Shown here: positions 16,074 to 23,560 of the stretch, in pieces
Numbering within the stretch: the stretch's first letter is position 1
How the letters are laid out: the number at the start of each line of letters is the position of its first letter
Origin: UBA724 sp964229545
Lineage (GTDB): Bacteria; Bacteroidota; Bacteroidia; Flavobacteriales; Flavobacteriaceae
Direction: 5' to 3'
Length of the DNA: 29,823 nt
NCBI GenBank assembly: GCA_964229545.1
Contig: CAXRDP010000029.1
Location: forward strand, 1 to 29,823
The notes under the pieces: model-generated
What the model saw: the letters and a program-made list of their open reading frames with translations, nothing else
The model's database searches: none
What the model was told of the DNA's origin: nothing
Position numbers and translations under genes: made by a program

Positions 16074-17006
16074 ATGAACGACGGCTTATACGCAACCCTA
16101 CACACCCAAAAAGGAACCATCACCCTTTCGCTTACTTACGAACAAACCCCTGGAACCGTGGGCAATTTTGTCGCTTTGGCAGAAGGAAATCTCGAAAATG
16201 AAGTTCGCCCCCAAGGTAAACCCTACTATGATGGTTTGAATTTTCACAGAGTCATCCCTGATTTCATGATTCAAGGTGGCTGTCCCCAAGGCACAGGCGT
16301 AGGAGGCCCCGGCTATCAATTTGATGATGAGATCCATCCGGAGTTGCGCCACGACCGTCCCGGTGTTTTGTCCATGGCCAATGCAGGTCCTGGCACCAAT
16401 GGAAGTCAGTTTTTTATCACCCATGTGCCCACCCCATGGCTAGACGGAAAACACACCGTTTTTGGTCATGTGGTTGAAGGGCAAGATGTGGTAGATGCTG
16501 TGGCTCAAACCGATCTTATTGAAAAAGTAGAAATTCTAAGAGTCGGCGCACAGGCTCAAGCATGGAATGCGATTGAGGCATTTCGCACTTTTGAAGGGAG
16601 CCGTGCTCGCCGCTTGGAAGAGGCTGCCAAGCAACGTGAAGAGGAGTTAGACAAACTTTCCAAAGGCTTTGACAAAACCGATAGCGGGCTTCGCTATCAG
16701 ATCATACAAAAAGGATCGGGCGCACAAGCCGCCAAAGGCAACAAAGTAGAAGTCCATTACAAGGGACAACTTCCCGACGGTACTGTTTTTGATTCTTCCT
16801 ATAAAAGAAACCAACCGATTGGTTTTACTTTGGGTGTGGGTCAGGTGATTCCGGGTTGGGATGAAGGAATTTCACTTCTCCAAGTGGGTGACAAAGCCCG
16901 TTTTGTAATTCCATCAGATTTGGCCTATGGATCGAGTGGCGCAGGCGGTGTTATTCCACCAGATGCAACCCTAATTTTTGACGTTGAATTGGTAAGCGTC
17001 GGCTAG
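16074..17006 (+). CDS. Two-domain peptidyl-prolyl isomerase (cyclophilin-FKBP fusion)
   Basis: Catalyses cis-trans isomerisation of prolyl bonds, using two unrelated isomerase domains in one 310-residue chain. Residues 1-158 are a cyclophilin: FHRVIPDFMIQGG contains the catalytic Arg59, and GSQFFITHV and PWLDGKHTVFG follow. A charged helical linker spans about 165-200. Residues 205-310 are an FKBP: HYKG, GTVFDSS, GQVIPGWDEG, DLAYGSSG and TLIFDVEL keep the usual active-site aromatics. Both active sites look complete. No signal peptide is present, so it should work in the cytoplasm. Its stop codon shares CTAG with the stop of the convergent thioredoxin-like gene. The gene follows recQ by 27 bases but appears to have its own promoter. 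Confidence 0.95.
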   Translation: MNDGLYATLHTQKGTITLSLTYEQTPGTVGNFVALAEGNLENEVRPQGKPYYDGLNFHRVIPDFMIQGGCPQGTGVGGPGYQFDDEIHPELRHDRPGVLSMANAGPGTNGSQFFITHVPTPWLDGKHTVFGHVVEGQDVVDAVAQTDLIEKVEILRVGAQAQAWNAIEAFRTFEGSRARRLEEAAKQREEELDKLSKGFDKTDSGLRYQIIQKGSGAQAAKGNKVEVHYKGQLPDGTVFDSSYKRNQPIGFTLGVGQVIPGWDEGISLLQVGDKARFVIPSDLAYGSSGAGGVIPPDATLIFDVELVSVG

Positions 17007-17560
17007 GCTTTCCATTTGATATTACACCCGATACTTGGTTTTTGAAGACCTGGTACGGTTTCATTGTTAAGGATGCTTTCCAGTGCGGCTCTCATGTCTT
17101 TTCCTGTCACAGGGATGCCATTTTCGGGACGTGAATCGTCTAACTGGCCACGATAGCTAAGCTTTAAATCTGCATCAAATAGGTAGAAATCAGGGGTACA
17201 AGCCGCATCGTACGCTTTGGCTACTTCTTGTGTTTCGTCGTATAGATAGGGAAATGTAAATCTTTCTTTTTTGGCTACTTCCGTCATTTTATCGGGTGCA
17301 TCATCTGGATAATTTTCCACATCATTGCTAGAAATGGCTACAAAACCGACTCCGCGATTTTGAAAATCGTGCGCCAGATCCACAATTCCCTCAAATACAT
17401 GTTTGACAAAAGGGCAGTGGTTACAGATAAACATTACAACCGTGGCCTTTTCCCCTTGAATATCCTGTAGGTTGAGGGTATTTCCGCTGACTGTATCTGG
17501 TAGTGAAAACGCGGGTGCAAGGGTTCCGAGGGGGAGCATATTGGATGGAGTACGTGCCAT
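17003..17560 (-). CDS. Thioredoxin-family / AhpC-TSA-like redoxin
   Basis: A 185-residue thioredoxin-fold protein without a signal peptide, so probably cytoplasmic. The fold starts near residue 10 (LGTLAPAFSLPD). The active-site motif is CNHC (Cys46, Cys49) in MFICNHCPFVKH, with a cis-Pro block at CTPDFYLFD. Proteins of this kind resemble both thioredoxins and peroxiredoxins; the CxxC favours thiol-disulfide exchange, but the physiological partner is unknown. A perfect TATGTTTG promoter element (minus strand) lies at 17580-17573, 13 bases before the start. It converges on the PPIase gene, the two stop codons overlapping within CTAG. Confidence 0.88.
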   Translation of the reverse strand: MARTPSNMLPLGTLAPAFSLPDTVSGNTLNLQDIQGEKATVVMFICNHCPFVKHVFEGIVDLAHDFQNRGVGFVAISSNDVENYPDDAPDKMTEVAKKERFTFPYLYDETQEVAKAYDAACTPDFYLFDADLKLSYRGQLDDSRPENGIPVTGKDMRAALESILNNETVPGLQKPSIGCNIKWKA

Positions 17561-17572
17561 TTGATTTTTTTA

Positions 17573-17580
17573 CAAACATA
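17573..17580 (-). promoter_or_regulatory. -7 promoter element for the thioredoxin-like gene
   Basis: The minus strand reads TATGTTTG, a full TAnnTTTG match, 12 bases before the ATG at 17560. The -33 TTG at the ideal distance is missing. Confidence 0.45.
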
Positions 17581-17586
17581 CTAAAT

Positions 17587-17931
17587 TCACTCGCTCGTCA
17601 GGTCATCGAAAACATCTTCTAAATCAGATGTTTCCTTTGTGTATTTGTCATCCTTGTGAATGATTTCTTCTCCCTTTTTGTCAATCACAAACGTCATGAG
17701 TTCGTTCAGGCAGTTGGCAAAGGCTTCAAAGTTCTCTTTGTACAGATAAATTTTTTGCCTTTGGTAACGGGCAGTATTTTGATCGGGATTGTACCTGCGT
17801 CTACTTTCAGTAATGGTTAAATAATAGTCCCCGGACTGGGTCTCTAATACGTCAAAAAAATAGGTGCGACTGCCACTTTTAAACTTACGATGCGTCACAT
17901 TCACGTATCGGTTTTCTTGATTTGGGTTCAT
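17587..17931 (-). CDS. DUF3276 / PUR-alpha-like nucleic-acid-binding protein
   Basis: A 114-residue protein of the DUF3276 family, whose fold is the PUR repeat that binds single-stranded DNA and RNA in Borrelia and Bacteroidota. The PUR-like core covers about residues 8-85: VNVTHRKFKSGSRTYFFDV, GDYYLTITESRRR, then QKIYLYKENFEAFANCLNELM. The last 20 residues are acidic. There is no signal or membrane segment. It lies 43 bases after the ABC exporter on the same strand and 26 bases before the thioredoxin-like gene. A regulatory or RNA-binding role is inferred from the family; targets unknown. Confidence 0.88.
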   Translation of the reverse strand: MNPNQENRYVNVTHRKFKSGSRTYFFDVLETQSGDYYLTITESRRRYNPDQNTARYQRQKIYLYKENFEAFANCLNELMTFVIDKKGEEIIHKDDKYTKETSDLEDVFDDLTSE

Positions 17932-17974
17932 ATGTAAGATTTAGGAGGTTAAACATACAAAAAATGTGCAAACA

Positions 17975-19738
17975 TCAGGTTTCTATTGCTGTTTTGTCAA
18001 TTTGTTGTTTGCCGTATAGGTCAGCATAATATCCTTTTGTATTGACCAGCTCTTTGTGTGTGCCAAATTGCGCTATTTTGCCCCCGTCTAGTACCATGAT
18101 ATAGTCTGCATTTTTAGCAGAAGAAATTCTGTGACATACAATGATGGTGGTTACCCCTTGATTGTTTTGTTTGAGTTTCTCCAAAATGGTTTCTTCTGTT
18201 TCTGTATCTACAGCCGAAAGGGCATCGTCTAACAAAAGAATCTTGGGTTTTTTGATCAAAGCACGCGCTATGGAAATACGTTGTTTTTGTCCGCCAGACA
18301 GCGATACACCACGCTCGCCAATAATGGTCTCATAACCATCTTTAAATTCCACAATATTGTCGTGTACGGCTGCCCAACGTGCCACGGTTTCTACTTCTTC
18401 TTGTGATGCTTTACTATCTCCAAACTTGATGTTGTTGGTCAAAGTATCCGAAAACAAAAAGGCTTCTTGAGGCACATAGGCGATGACTTGCCGAAGGTCG
18501 GACAAATCGACCTGTCTTACATCAACACCGCCCACAGTTACCTTGCCGGAACTTGTGTCATACAAACGACCAATCAGGTTGATCAATGTGGTTTTTCCGG
18601 AACCTACCCGGCCTAGCAAGGCCAATGTTTTTCCAGGTTCTAAACAGAAATCGATGTTTTGTAGCGCAGGTTGCAGTGCATCATCATATTGAAAATGAAC
18701 ATCCCTAAAACAAATACTATGGTCTTTAATTGGTTTGTTCTCTGAAGGGTTTTCTACTTCGGGTTCTTGTCCTAGAAATTCGTTGATTCTTTGCTGGGAG
18801 GCTTCGGCTTGCTGTACAATGGATGTGACCCAACCTACGGTTGCCACGGGCCATGTCAGCATATTGACATAGATGATAAACTCTGCCAACACCCCCAGCT
18901 CGATAAGCCCGTTGATGTATTGATTGCCTCCGATAAAAATGACCAGTATATTGCTAAAACCTATCAACAGAATCATGAGCGGAAAAAACCACGACTGAAC
19001 TTGTACCAAGTGCATATTTTTGGCTTGGCTCGTTCCAGCAAGAACGGCCATTTTATGGTTTGCAGTACCTTCGATGGCATTGGCTTTTACCACGCCTATA
19101 CCGCTAAACATCTCTTGAGCGAAAGCAGACAATTTGGACAAATACTCTTGTACAACCGTACTGCGTTTGTGTATGGCACGGCTCAATCTGTATATGGCAA
19201 ATGACAGAAAGGGGAGCGGCGCTAGGGCGTAGAGTGTAAGCATGGGCGCGACACTGACCATATACGAAATCACAATCACAAAAAGCGCCGCTGTGTTGAT
19301 GCTGTACATGATGGCAGGCCCGAAATACATTCGTACTTTGGAAACATCTTCGCTGATGCGATTCATCAGGTCGCCGGTGCGGTTTTGCTTGTAGAAATTA
19401 AGCGAAAGCTTTTGGTAGTGTTGGTAGATTTCGTTTTTGAGATCAAACTCAATAAATCGAGAAACGTTGATAATGGTTTGTCGCATGGTAAAAGTAAATC
19501 CACCCGAAATCAAAGCGGCCCCAATAATCATCCCTATGTTCTGTAACAATACTTTTTTGAGTGTGGGTAGATCGGTTGTGCCTCCCGTCAAATAATTGCT
19601 CACTTGGGTAATGGAATCCCCCACCAAACTGGGCGCTACCACTGCAAAAATCTTGGCGGAAACCGTAAAAAACAATCCCAATAGAAGGCGAACCCTGTAT
19701 TTGTAAAGATATTTGTTGAGGTACTGTAGTGCGCGCAC
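17975..19738 (-). CDS. ABC exporter half-transporter (MsbA/multidrug type)
   Basis: A 587-residue half-transporter: six-helix membrane domain (about 1-320) followed by one ATPase domain. It would export a lipid, peptide or drug after dimerising. The ATPase has Walker A GRVGSGKTT (Lys382), Q-loop YVPQEAFLFSDT, signature LSGGQKQR and H-loop VCHRISS. The residue after Walker B is Asp505 (LLLDDALSAVD) where an active site normally has Glu; this is the pattern of the degenerate half of heterodimeric exporters such as BmrC. No second half-transporter is next to it. A perfect TATCTTTG promoter element (19762-19755, minus) lies 16 bases before the start. The substrate cannot be told. Confidence 0.93.
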   Translation of the reverse strand: MRALQYLNKYLYKYRVRLLLGLFFTVSAKIFAVVAPSLVGDSITQVSNYLTGGTTDLPTLKKVLLQNIGMIIGAALISGGFTFTMRQTIINVSRFIEFDLKNEIYQHYQKLSLNFYKQNRTGDLMNRISEDVSKVRMYFGPAIMYSINTAALFVIVISYMVSVAPMLTLYALAPLPFLSFAIYRLSRAIHKRSTVVQEYLSKLSAFAQEMFSGIGVVKANAIEGTANHKMAVLAGTSQAKNMHLVQVQSWFFPLMILLIGFSNILVIFIGGNQYINGLIELGVLAEFIIYVNMLTWPVATVGWVTSIVQQAEASQQRINEFLGQEPEVENPSENKPIKDHSICFRDVHFQYDDALQPALQNIDFCLEPGKTLALLGRVGSGKTTLINLIGRLYDTSSGKVTVGGVDVRQVDLSDLRQVIAYVPQEAFLFSDTLTNNIKFGDSKASQEEVETVARWAAVHDNIVEFKDGYETIIGERGVSLSGGQKQRISIARALIKKPKILLLDDALSAVDTETEETILEKLKQNNQGVTTIIVCHRISSAKNADYIMVLDGGKIAQFGTHKELVNTKGYYADLYGKQQIDKTAIET

Positions 19739-19754
19739 AAGCCTGATTTGACCT

Positions 19755-19762
19755 CAAAGATA
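19755..19762 (-). promoter_or_regulatory. -7 promoter element for the ABC exporter
   Basis: The minus strand reads TATCTTTG, identical to the element of lnt and a full TAnnTTTG match, 16 bases upstream of the ATG at 19738. No TTG at the ideal -33 spacing. The divergent nusB element lies about 50 bases away. Confidence 0.45.
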
Positions 19763-19813
19763 GTATGTGCAACTTAATTTGCTTCTGTATGTGGGTAGAA
19801 TAATGAATAAACG

Positions 19814-19821
19814 TATTTTTG
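19814..19821 (+). promoter_or_regulatory. -7 promoter element for nusB-DUF1573-yajC
   Basis: TATTTTTG, a full TAnnTTTG match, 23 bases before the nusB ATG at 19845. It supports that ATG over an upstream in-frame ATG at 19767, which would precede the promoter. No TTG at the ideal -33 spacing. Confidence 0.55.
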
Positions 19822-19844
19822 CAGAGACAAAATCGTTCTTTGAG

Positions 19845-20786
19845 ATGCTCACACGCAGACACCTCCGTATTAAAGTCATGCAGGAAATTTATGCATGTAC
19901 CCTTACCCAAAATGACAACTTAACCAGTGCTGAGAAACATCTGAATCAGAGTAGCCTTGGTTTTTACCAACTCTATCTGACCCTACTGTCACTCCTTATT
20001 GAAATCCAATCTTGTGGTCGAGAGTTGCATGAAAAAAATAAAAATCAATACATAAAAGCGAGTGACAAAGCCCTCAACCCTAAGTTTTTTAACAACTTGG
20101 CATTGGCTCAATTGGCCAATAATAAAATCCTACAACTTCAGCTTACAAAACACAAACTTAACTATTGGGCACAACACGATGAATATGTGCGGTTGGTTTG
20201 GGACCATGCAAGTGAGAGTGATGTATATTCGGATTATTTGGCTACAGAAACCAATGGTTTTGACCAAGACAAATCTTTTTTGGTAAACTTGTTTACCGAA
20301 GTGATTGCTCCTTATGATCGATTGTACGAGTTTATTGAAGAAATCAAACCCACATGGATAGACGATTTGCCTTTGGTCAACACCATTGTGCGCAACACAC
20401 TTACCCATATCAAAGACCATCCTCAGTCCAATTTGGTGCTTACACAAGCTTATAAGGATCCCGACGATGCCGATTTTGCCACAACATTGTTCAGAAAGGT
20501 GATGCTCAATGACAGTAAACTTTCTGCAGAGCTGGAGGGTCGCACACCCAATTGGGAACAAGACCGCATCGCTGTGTTGGATATGATCATACTCAAAATG
20601 GCCATAGCTGAACTGCTGTATTTTCCTGAAATTCCATCCAAAGTGACCATCAACGAATATTTAGAAATTGCCAAAGAGTATGCCACGCCTAAAAGCAGTG
20701 TGTTTATCAATGGGATTTTGGATGTATTGGTCAAAGAATACAGCCAATCCAACGAGCTTAACAAAAACTTGAAAGGCTTGTCTTAA
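19845..20786 (+). CDS. nusB: Transcription antitermination protein NusB (long Bacteroidota form)
   Basis: Part of the antitermination complex that binds boxA RNA with NusE (ribosomal protein S10) and promotes full-length rRNA transcription. The start MLTRRHLRIKVMQEIYA gives 313 residues, about twice E. coli NusB. The extra N-terminal half is helical, and the recognisable NusB domain is C-terminal (about 185-300: LFRKVMLND, NWEQDRIAVLDMIILKMAIAELLYFPEIPSKVTINEYLEIAKEYATPKSSVFINGILD, of which KVTINEYLEIAK and FINGILD are diagnostic). A longer frame begins at 19767, but the promoter element at 19814 and family length favour 19845. DUF1573 and yajC follow in the same direction. Confidence 0.95.
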   Translation: MLTRRHLRIKVMQEIYACTLTQNDNLTSAEKHLNQSSLGFYQLYLTLLSLLIEIQSCGRELHEKNKNQYIKASDKALNPKFFNNLALAQLANNKILQLQLTKHKLNYWAQHDEYVRLVWDHASESDVYSDYLATETNGFDQDKSFLVNLFTEVIAPYDRLYEFIEEIKPTWIDDLPLVNTIVRNTLTHIKDHPQSNLVLTQAYKDPDDADFATTLFRKVMLNDSKLSAELEGRTPNWEQDRIAVLDMIILKMAIAELLYFPEIPSKVTINEYLEIAKEYATPKSSVFINGILDVLVKEYSQSNELNKNLKGLS

Positions 20787-20817
20787 AGTACTAAATTAGC
20801 ATCCAAAATTAAATGAT

Positions 20818-21315
20818 ATGAGATTTGTAATCTTTTTTTGTGTCGCCGCGCTTATGGCGAGTTGTAACACATCCCCATCCAAAAAAGTAAACAGCACCGA
20901 AGCAAGCCAAGCAACGGTAGTTCAGGACACAGTTCCTGTGATGACCTTTAATAAAGTCGAACATGATTTCGGCACTATCAAAGAAGGTGACGTTGTGGAA
21001 ACCACTTTCAGTTTTACCAATACAGGCACACGCGATTTGATGATTCTCAACGCACGCGGCAGTTGTGGTTGCACAGTGCCCGACTATCCCCAAAACACTC
21101 CCATAGCACCGGGTGAGTCTGCGGATGTTAAAGTAAAATTTGACTCAAACAACAAGCCTAACAACAACAACCGGACTGTTACATTTACCACCAACACCGC
21201 CAACGGACGTGAGGTGATTCGTATCAAAACTTTTGTAACTCCCGATCCGGTTAAAGAAAAACAACGGGAAGAGCGCCGCAAAGCCATACAAGCCCGTCAA
21301 AACCAAAACAAATAA
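20818..21315 (+). CDS. DUF1573 domain lipoprotein
   Basis: A 165-residue envelope protein of unknown function. A signal sequence ends at the lipobox MASC (Cys16), then comes a Ser/Thr-rich linker. One DUF1573 beta-sandwich domain follows (FNKVEHDFGTIKEGD, FSFTNTGTRDLMI, the hallmark GSCGCT, and PIAPGESADVKVKF). This is an Ig-like/ASPM-related fold. The last 20 residues are highly charged (KEKQREERRKAIQARQNQNK). It sits 31 bases after nusB and 3 bases before yajC, the usual order in Flavobacteriia, so it is co-transcribed with both. No mechanism is known. Confidence 0.92.
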   Translation: MRFVIFFCVAALMASCNTSPSKKVNSTEASQATVVQDTVPVMTFNKVEHDFGTIKEGDVVETTFSFTNTGTRDLMILNARGSCGCTVPDYPQNTPIAPGESADVKVKFDSNNKPNNNNRTVTFTTNTANGREVIRIKTFVTPDPVKEKQREERRKAIQARQNQNK

Positions 21316-21318
21316 CAC

Positions 21319-21612
21319 ATGGAAGCATTTTCGGGCCAATTGCCCTTTTTATTGATGATGTTCGCCATCATCTTCTTTTTTATGATTTTGCCCCAGCAAC
21401 GTCGGGCTAAAAAAGAGAAAAACTTTAAAAACAACCTTCAAAAAGGAGACCGTGTGATCACCAAAAGTGGTGTCCATGGCAAGGTGATTGAAGTCAATGA
21501 CAGCAATGACAGCTGTGTGATTGAGACCATGGCAGGAAAGCTCAAAATGGAGCGTAGTTTTATATCCATGGAGATGAGCCAGAAACTCAATCCGACCGCT
21601 TCTAAAAAATAA
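21319..21612 (+). CDS. yajC: Preprotein translocase accessory subunit YajC
   Basis: A 97-residue single-pass membrane protein that associates with SecDF-YidC at the Sec translocon. One hydrophobic helix (about residues 10-26, LLMMFAIIFFFMILPQ) is followed by the conserved QQRRAKKEKNFKNNLQKGDRVITKSGVHGKV and a small beta domain. The start follows the DUF1573 stop by 3 bases. A strong terminator begins 5 bases after its stop codon, ending the nusB unit. Confidence 0.96.
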   Translation: MEAFSGQLPFLLMMFAIIFFFMILPQQRRAKKEKNFKNNLQKGDRVITKSGVHGKVIEVNDSNDSCVIETMAGKLKMERSFISMEMSQKLNPTASKK

Positions 21613-21616
21613 TTTT

Positions 21617-21638
21617 AAGCGCCTCGGGCGCTTTTTTT
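21617..21638 (+). terminator. Intrinsic terminator after yajC
   Basis: AAGCGCC-TCG-GGCGCTT is a 7-bp perfect stem with a 3-base loop, running into seven T. It lies 5 bases after the yajC stop and only 12 bases before the pyrD start codon. Confidence 0.92.
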
Positions 21639-21650
21639 ATAGATAAAAAC

Positions 21651-22679
21651 GTGTACAAATTCCTCATAAGACCCATATTGTTTCTTTTTGATGCAGAAAG
21701 TGTACACCATTTTTCATTTGCAGCGATTCGCTTACTTCATTGTATCCCATTTGTTGGAGGGATACTTCGACGGACCTATGCTGTCAAGCATCCTAGACTG
21801 GAGAGAGAATTGTTTGGAATACGTTTCCCCAACCCTGTAGGGCTAGCAGCAGGGTTTGATAAGAATGCCAAACTCTTTAAACCCCTTTCTAATTTTGGAT
21901 TTGGGTTTATTGAAATCGGAACCGTTACACCCAAACCACAGTCGGGAAATCCAAAAAAGAGATTGTTTCGCTTAAAGTCCGACCAAGCCATTATCAACCG
22001 AATGGGATTCAATAACGAAGGCGTTGAGGCAGCGGTTCAGCGATTGAAGCGCAACAAAGGCCTGATTATTGGTGGGAATATTGGCAAAAATAAAATCACT
22101 CCCAACGAAGAGGCTACCGCTGATTATCTACACTGTTTTGATGCACTTTTTGATTACGTAGATTATTTTGTCGTCAATGTTAGTTCGCCCAACACCCCCA
22201 ACTTGCGTGACCTACAAGAGAAAGAACCCTTAACCGCTTTGCTCAACACCCTTCAAGATCGAAATGCGGAAAAGTCGGCACGCAAACCCATTTTGCTAAA
22301 AATCGCTCCCGATTTGTCAGACAACCAATTGCTAGACATTATAGACATCGTACGTACAACACAAATCGACGGTCTCATAGCCACCAACACCACTTTATCT
22401 CGTGAAGGCCTATCGAGCGAGCAACAGCTTTGTGCCGAACAGGGCGGATTGAGCGGAAAACCCTTGTCCAAGCGCAGTACAGAAGTGATTCGTTTTTTAC
22501 ACCAACACAGCGATGGAAAAATTCCAATTGTGGGTGTGGGTGGCATTCACAGCCCTGAGGACGCAATGGAAAAATTGGAGGCAGGAGCCAGCTTGGTTCA
22601 ACTCTACACAGGCTTTATTTATGAAGGCCCAGCGGCTGTAAAGCGTATCAACAAAACTTTGTTGGGTTTGCCATCCTAG
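21651..22679 (+). CDS. pyrD: Dihydroorotate dehydrogenase (quinone), class 2
   Basis: Oxidises dihydroorotate to orotate in pyrimidine synthesis, passing electrons through FMN to the quinone pool at the membrane. The 342-residue protein has the membrane-associating N-terminal helices of class 2 (MYKFLIRPILFLFDAESVHHFSF). It also has the FMN-binding barrel blocks VGLAAGFDKNAKL, IEIGTVTPKPQSGNP and RMGFNNEG. The catalytic serine is Ser179 in NVSSPNTPNLRDLQ. The C-terminal phosphate site is GVGGIHSPEDAMEKLEAGASLVQLYTGFIYEG. Translation begins with GTG; the N-terminal helix supports this start. Its start lies 12 bases after the terminator of yajC, leaving almost no room for a separate promoter. 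Confidence 0.97.
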   Translation: MYKFLIRPILFLFDAESVHHFSFAAIRLLHCIPFVGGILRRTYAVKHPRLERELFGIRFPNPVGLAAGFDKNAKLFKPLSNFGFGFIEIGTVTPKPQSGNPKKRLFRLKSDQAIINRMGFNNEGVEAAVQRLKRNKGLIIGGNIGKNKITPNEEATADYLHCFDALFDYVDYFVVNVSSPNTPNLRDLQEKEPLTALLNTLQDRNAEKSARKPILLKIAPDLSDNQLLDIIDIVRTTQIDGLIATNTTLSREGLSSEQQLCAEQGGLSGKPLSKRSTEVIRFLHQHSDGKIPIVGVGGIHSPEDAMEKLEAGASLVQLYTGFIYEGPAAVKRINKTLLGLPS

Positions 22680-22706
22680 GGCACTTTTTTTAATTTCACA
22701 TCACGT

Positions 22707-23327
22707 ATGGACTCAATCACCCTTATCGGCGCGGTTACCTTGGTGCATTTGCTGGCAGTCATCAGCCCAGGTCCCGATTTTGTGATGGCCTGCCGCAACG
22801 CTTTGTTGTATTCGCGCAAAACCGGTATTTGGACAGCCGTAGGTTTTGGTCTGGGTATAGCCGTACACATCAGCTATGCATTGTTTGGATTGGCTTGGGT
22901 GGTCGCACAATCTGTGATTTTATTTAGTGTCATCAAATACCTCGGTGCCGCCTATTTGATTTTTATTGGTGTACAGTCTTTTTTATCAAAAACCAAAACA
23001 CTTGAGCCTGATGTCGTTTCCAAACAAAAAGAAATTTCTCCCTTGGTAGCTATCCGTATGGGATTTATCACCAATGTACTCAACCCCAAAGCAACTCTTT
23101 TTTTTCTCAGTCTTTTCACCATGGTTGTCGGGCCCGAGGTGAGCGTATTTGAAATGACTGTCATTAGCATCATTCTCATTGGGATCACCGTATTGTGGTT
23201 TTCGCTGGTGGCGGTGATTATGACCCAAAAAAGAATCCGTCAGACCTTTGAGCGCTATCAGGGTGTTTTTAACAAATCTCTGGGTGGATTATTGGTTGCA
23301 TTGGGTATAAAAATCGCTCTGATGTAA
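22707..23327 (+). CDS. LysE/RhtB-family amino-acid exporter
   Basis: A 206-residue inner-membrane exporter of the LysE superfamily, which expels amino acids or their derivatives. The N-terminal hallmark HLLAVISPGPDFVMACRNAL is complete. The second conserved block is AAYLIFIGVQSF, followed by GFITNVLNPKATLFFLSLFT. Five to six hydrophobic helices fill the length. It begins 27 bases after pyrD in the same direction. Its very end contains the first copy of a 15-bp direct repeat (23296-23310). The substrate cannot be predicted from sequence alone. Confidence 0.93.
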   Translation: MDSITLIGAVTLVHLLAVISPGPDFVMACRNALLYSRKTGIWTAVGFGLGIAVHISYALFGLAWVVAQSVILFSVIKYLGAAYLIFIGVQSFLSKTKTLEPDVVSKQKEISPLVAIRMGFITNVLNPKATLFFLSLFTMVVGPEVSVFEMTVISIILIGITVLWFSLVAVIMTQKRIRQTFERYQGVFNKSLGGLLVALGIKIALM

Positions 23328-23356
23328 AAATAGTTTGTGCATTGCATTGGGTATAA
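23296..23356 (+). repeat. 15-bp direct repeat pair at the end of the LysE-family gene
   Basis: TTGCATTGGGTATAA occurs at 23296-23310, inside the exporter gene (coding for VALGIK), and again at 23342-23356, 46 bases downstream and outside it. In the second copy the same reading would give IALGIR. Flanking bases differ. It may be the scar of a small duplication or a deletion between short repeats. Confidence 0.6.
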
Positions 23357-23560
23357 GAAATAATGTATACCTTAGAGGTGTAGAAACCCAAATCTGCCCC
23401 CTTATGAGCCGCCTATACAAGCCTTGTTTTATTTTATTCTATCAACGTCGTTTGGCCATCTCCCTGTGCGTATGGTGGATGGATGATATCCTTGATTTTA
23501 TGGAACAAACCCTGGGCTTGAAGACCTTTATTCATTTTTTACATCCCAAATCTTTTTATC

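Noticed and set aside
19449..19910. 153-codon minus-strand frame across the ABC exporter/nusB boundary
   Set aside because: Overlaps the exporter gene in another frame and both promoter elements of the divergent pair; no motif.
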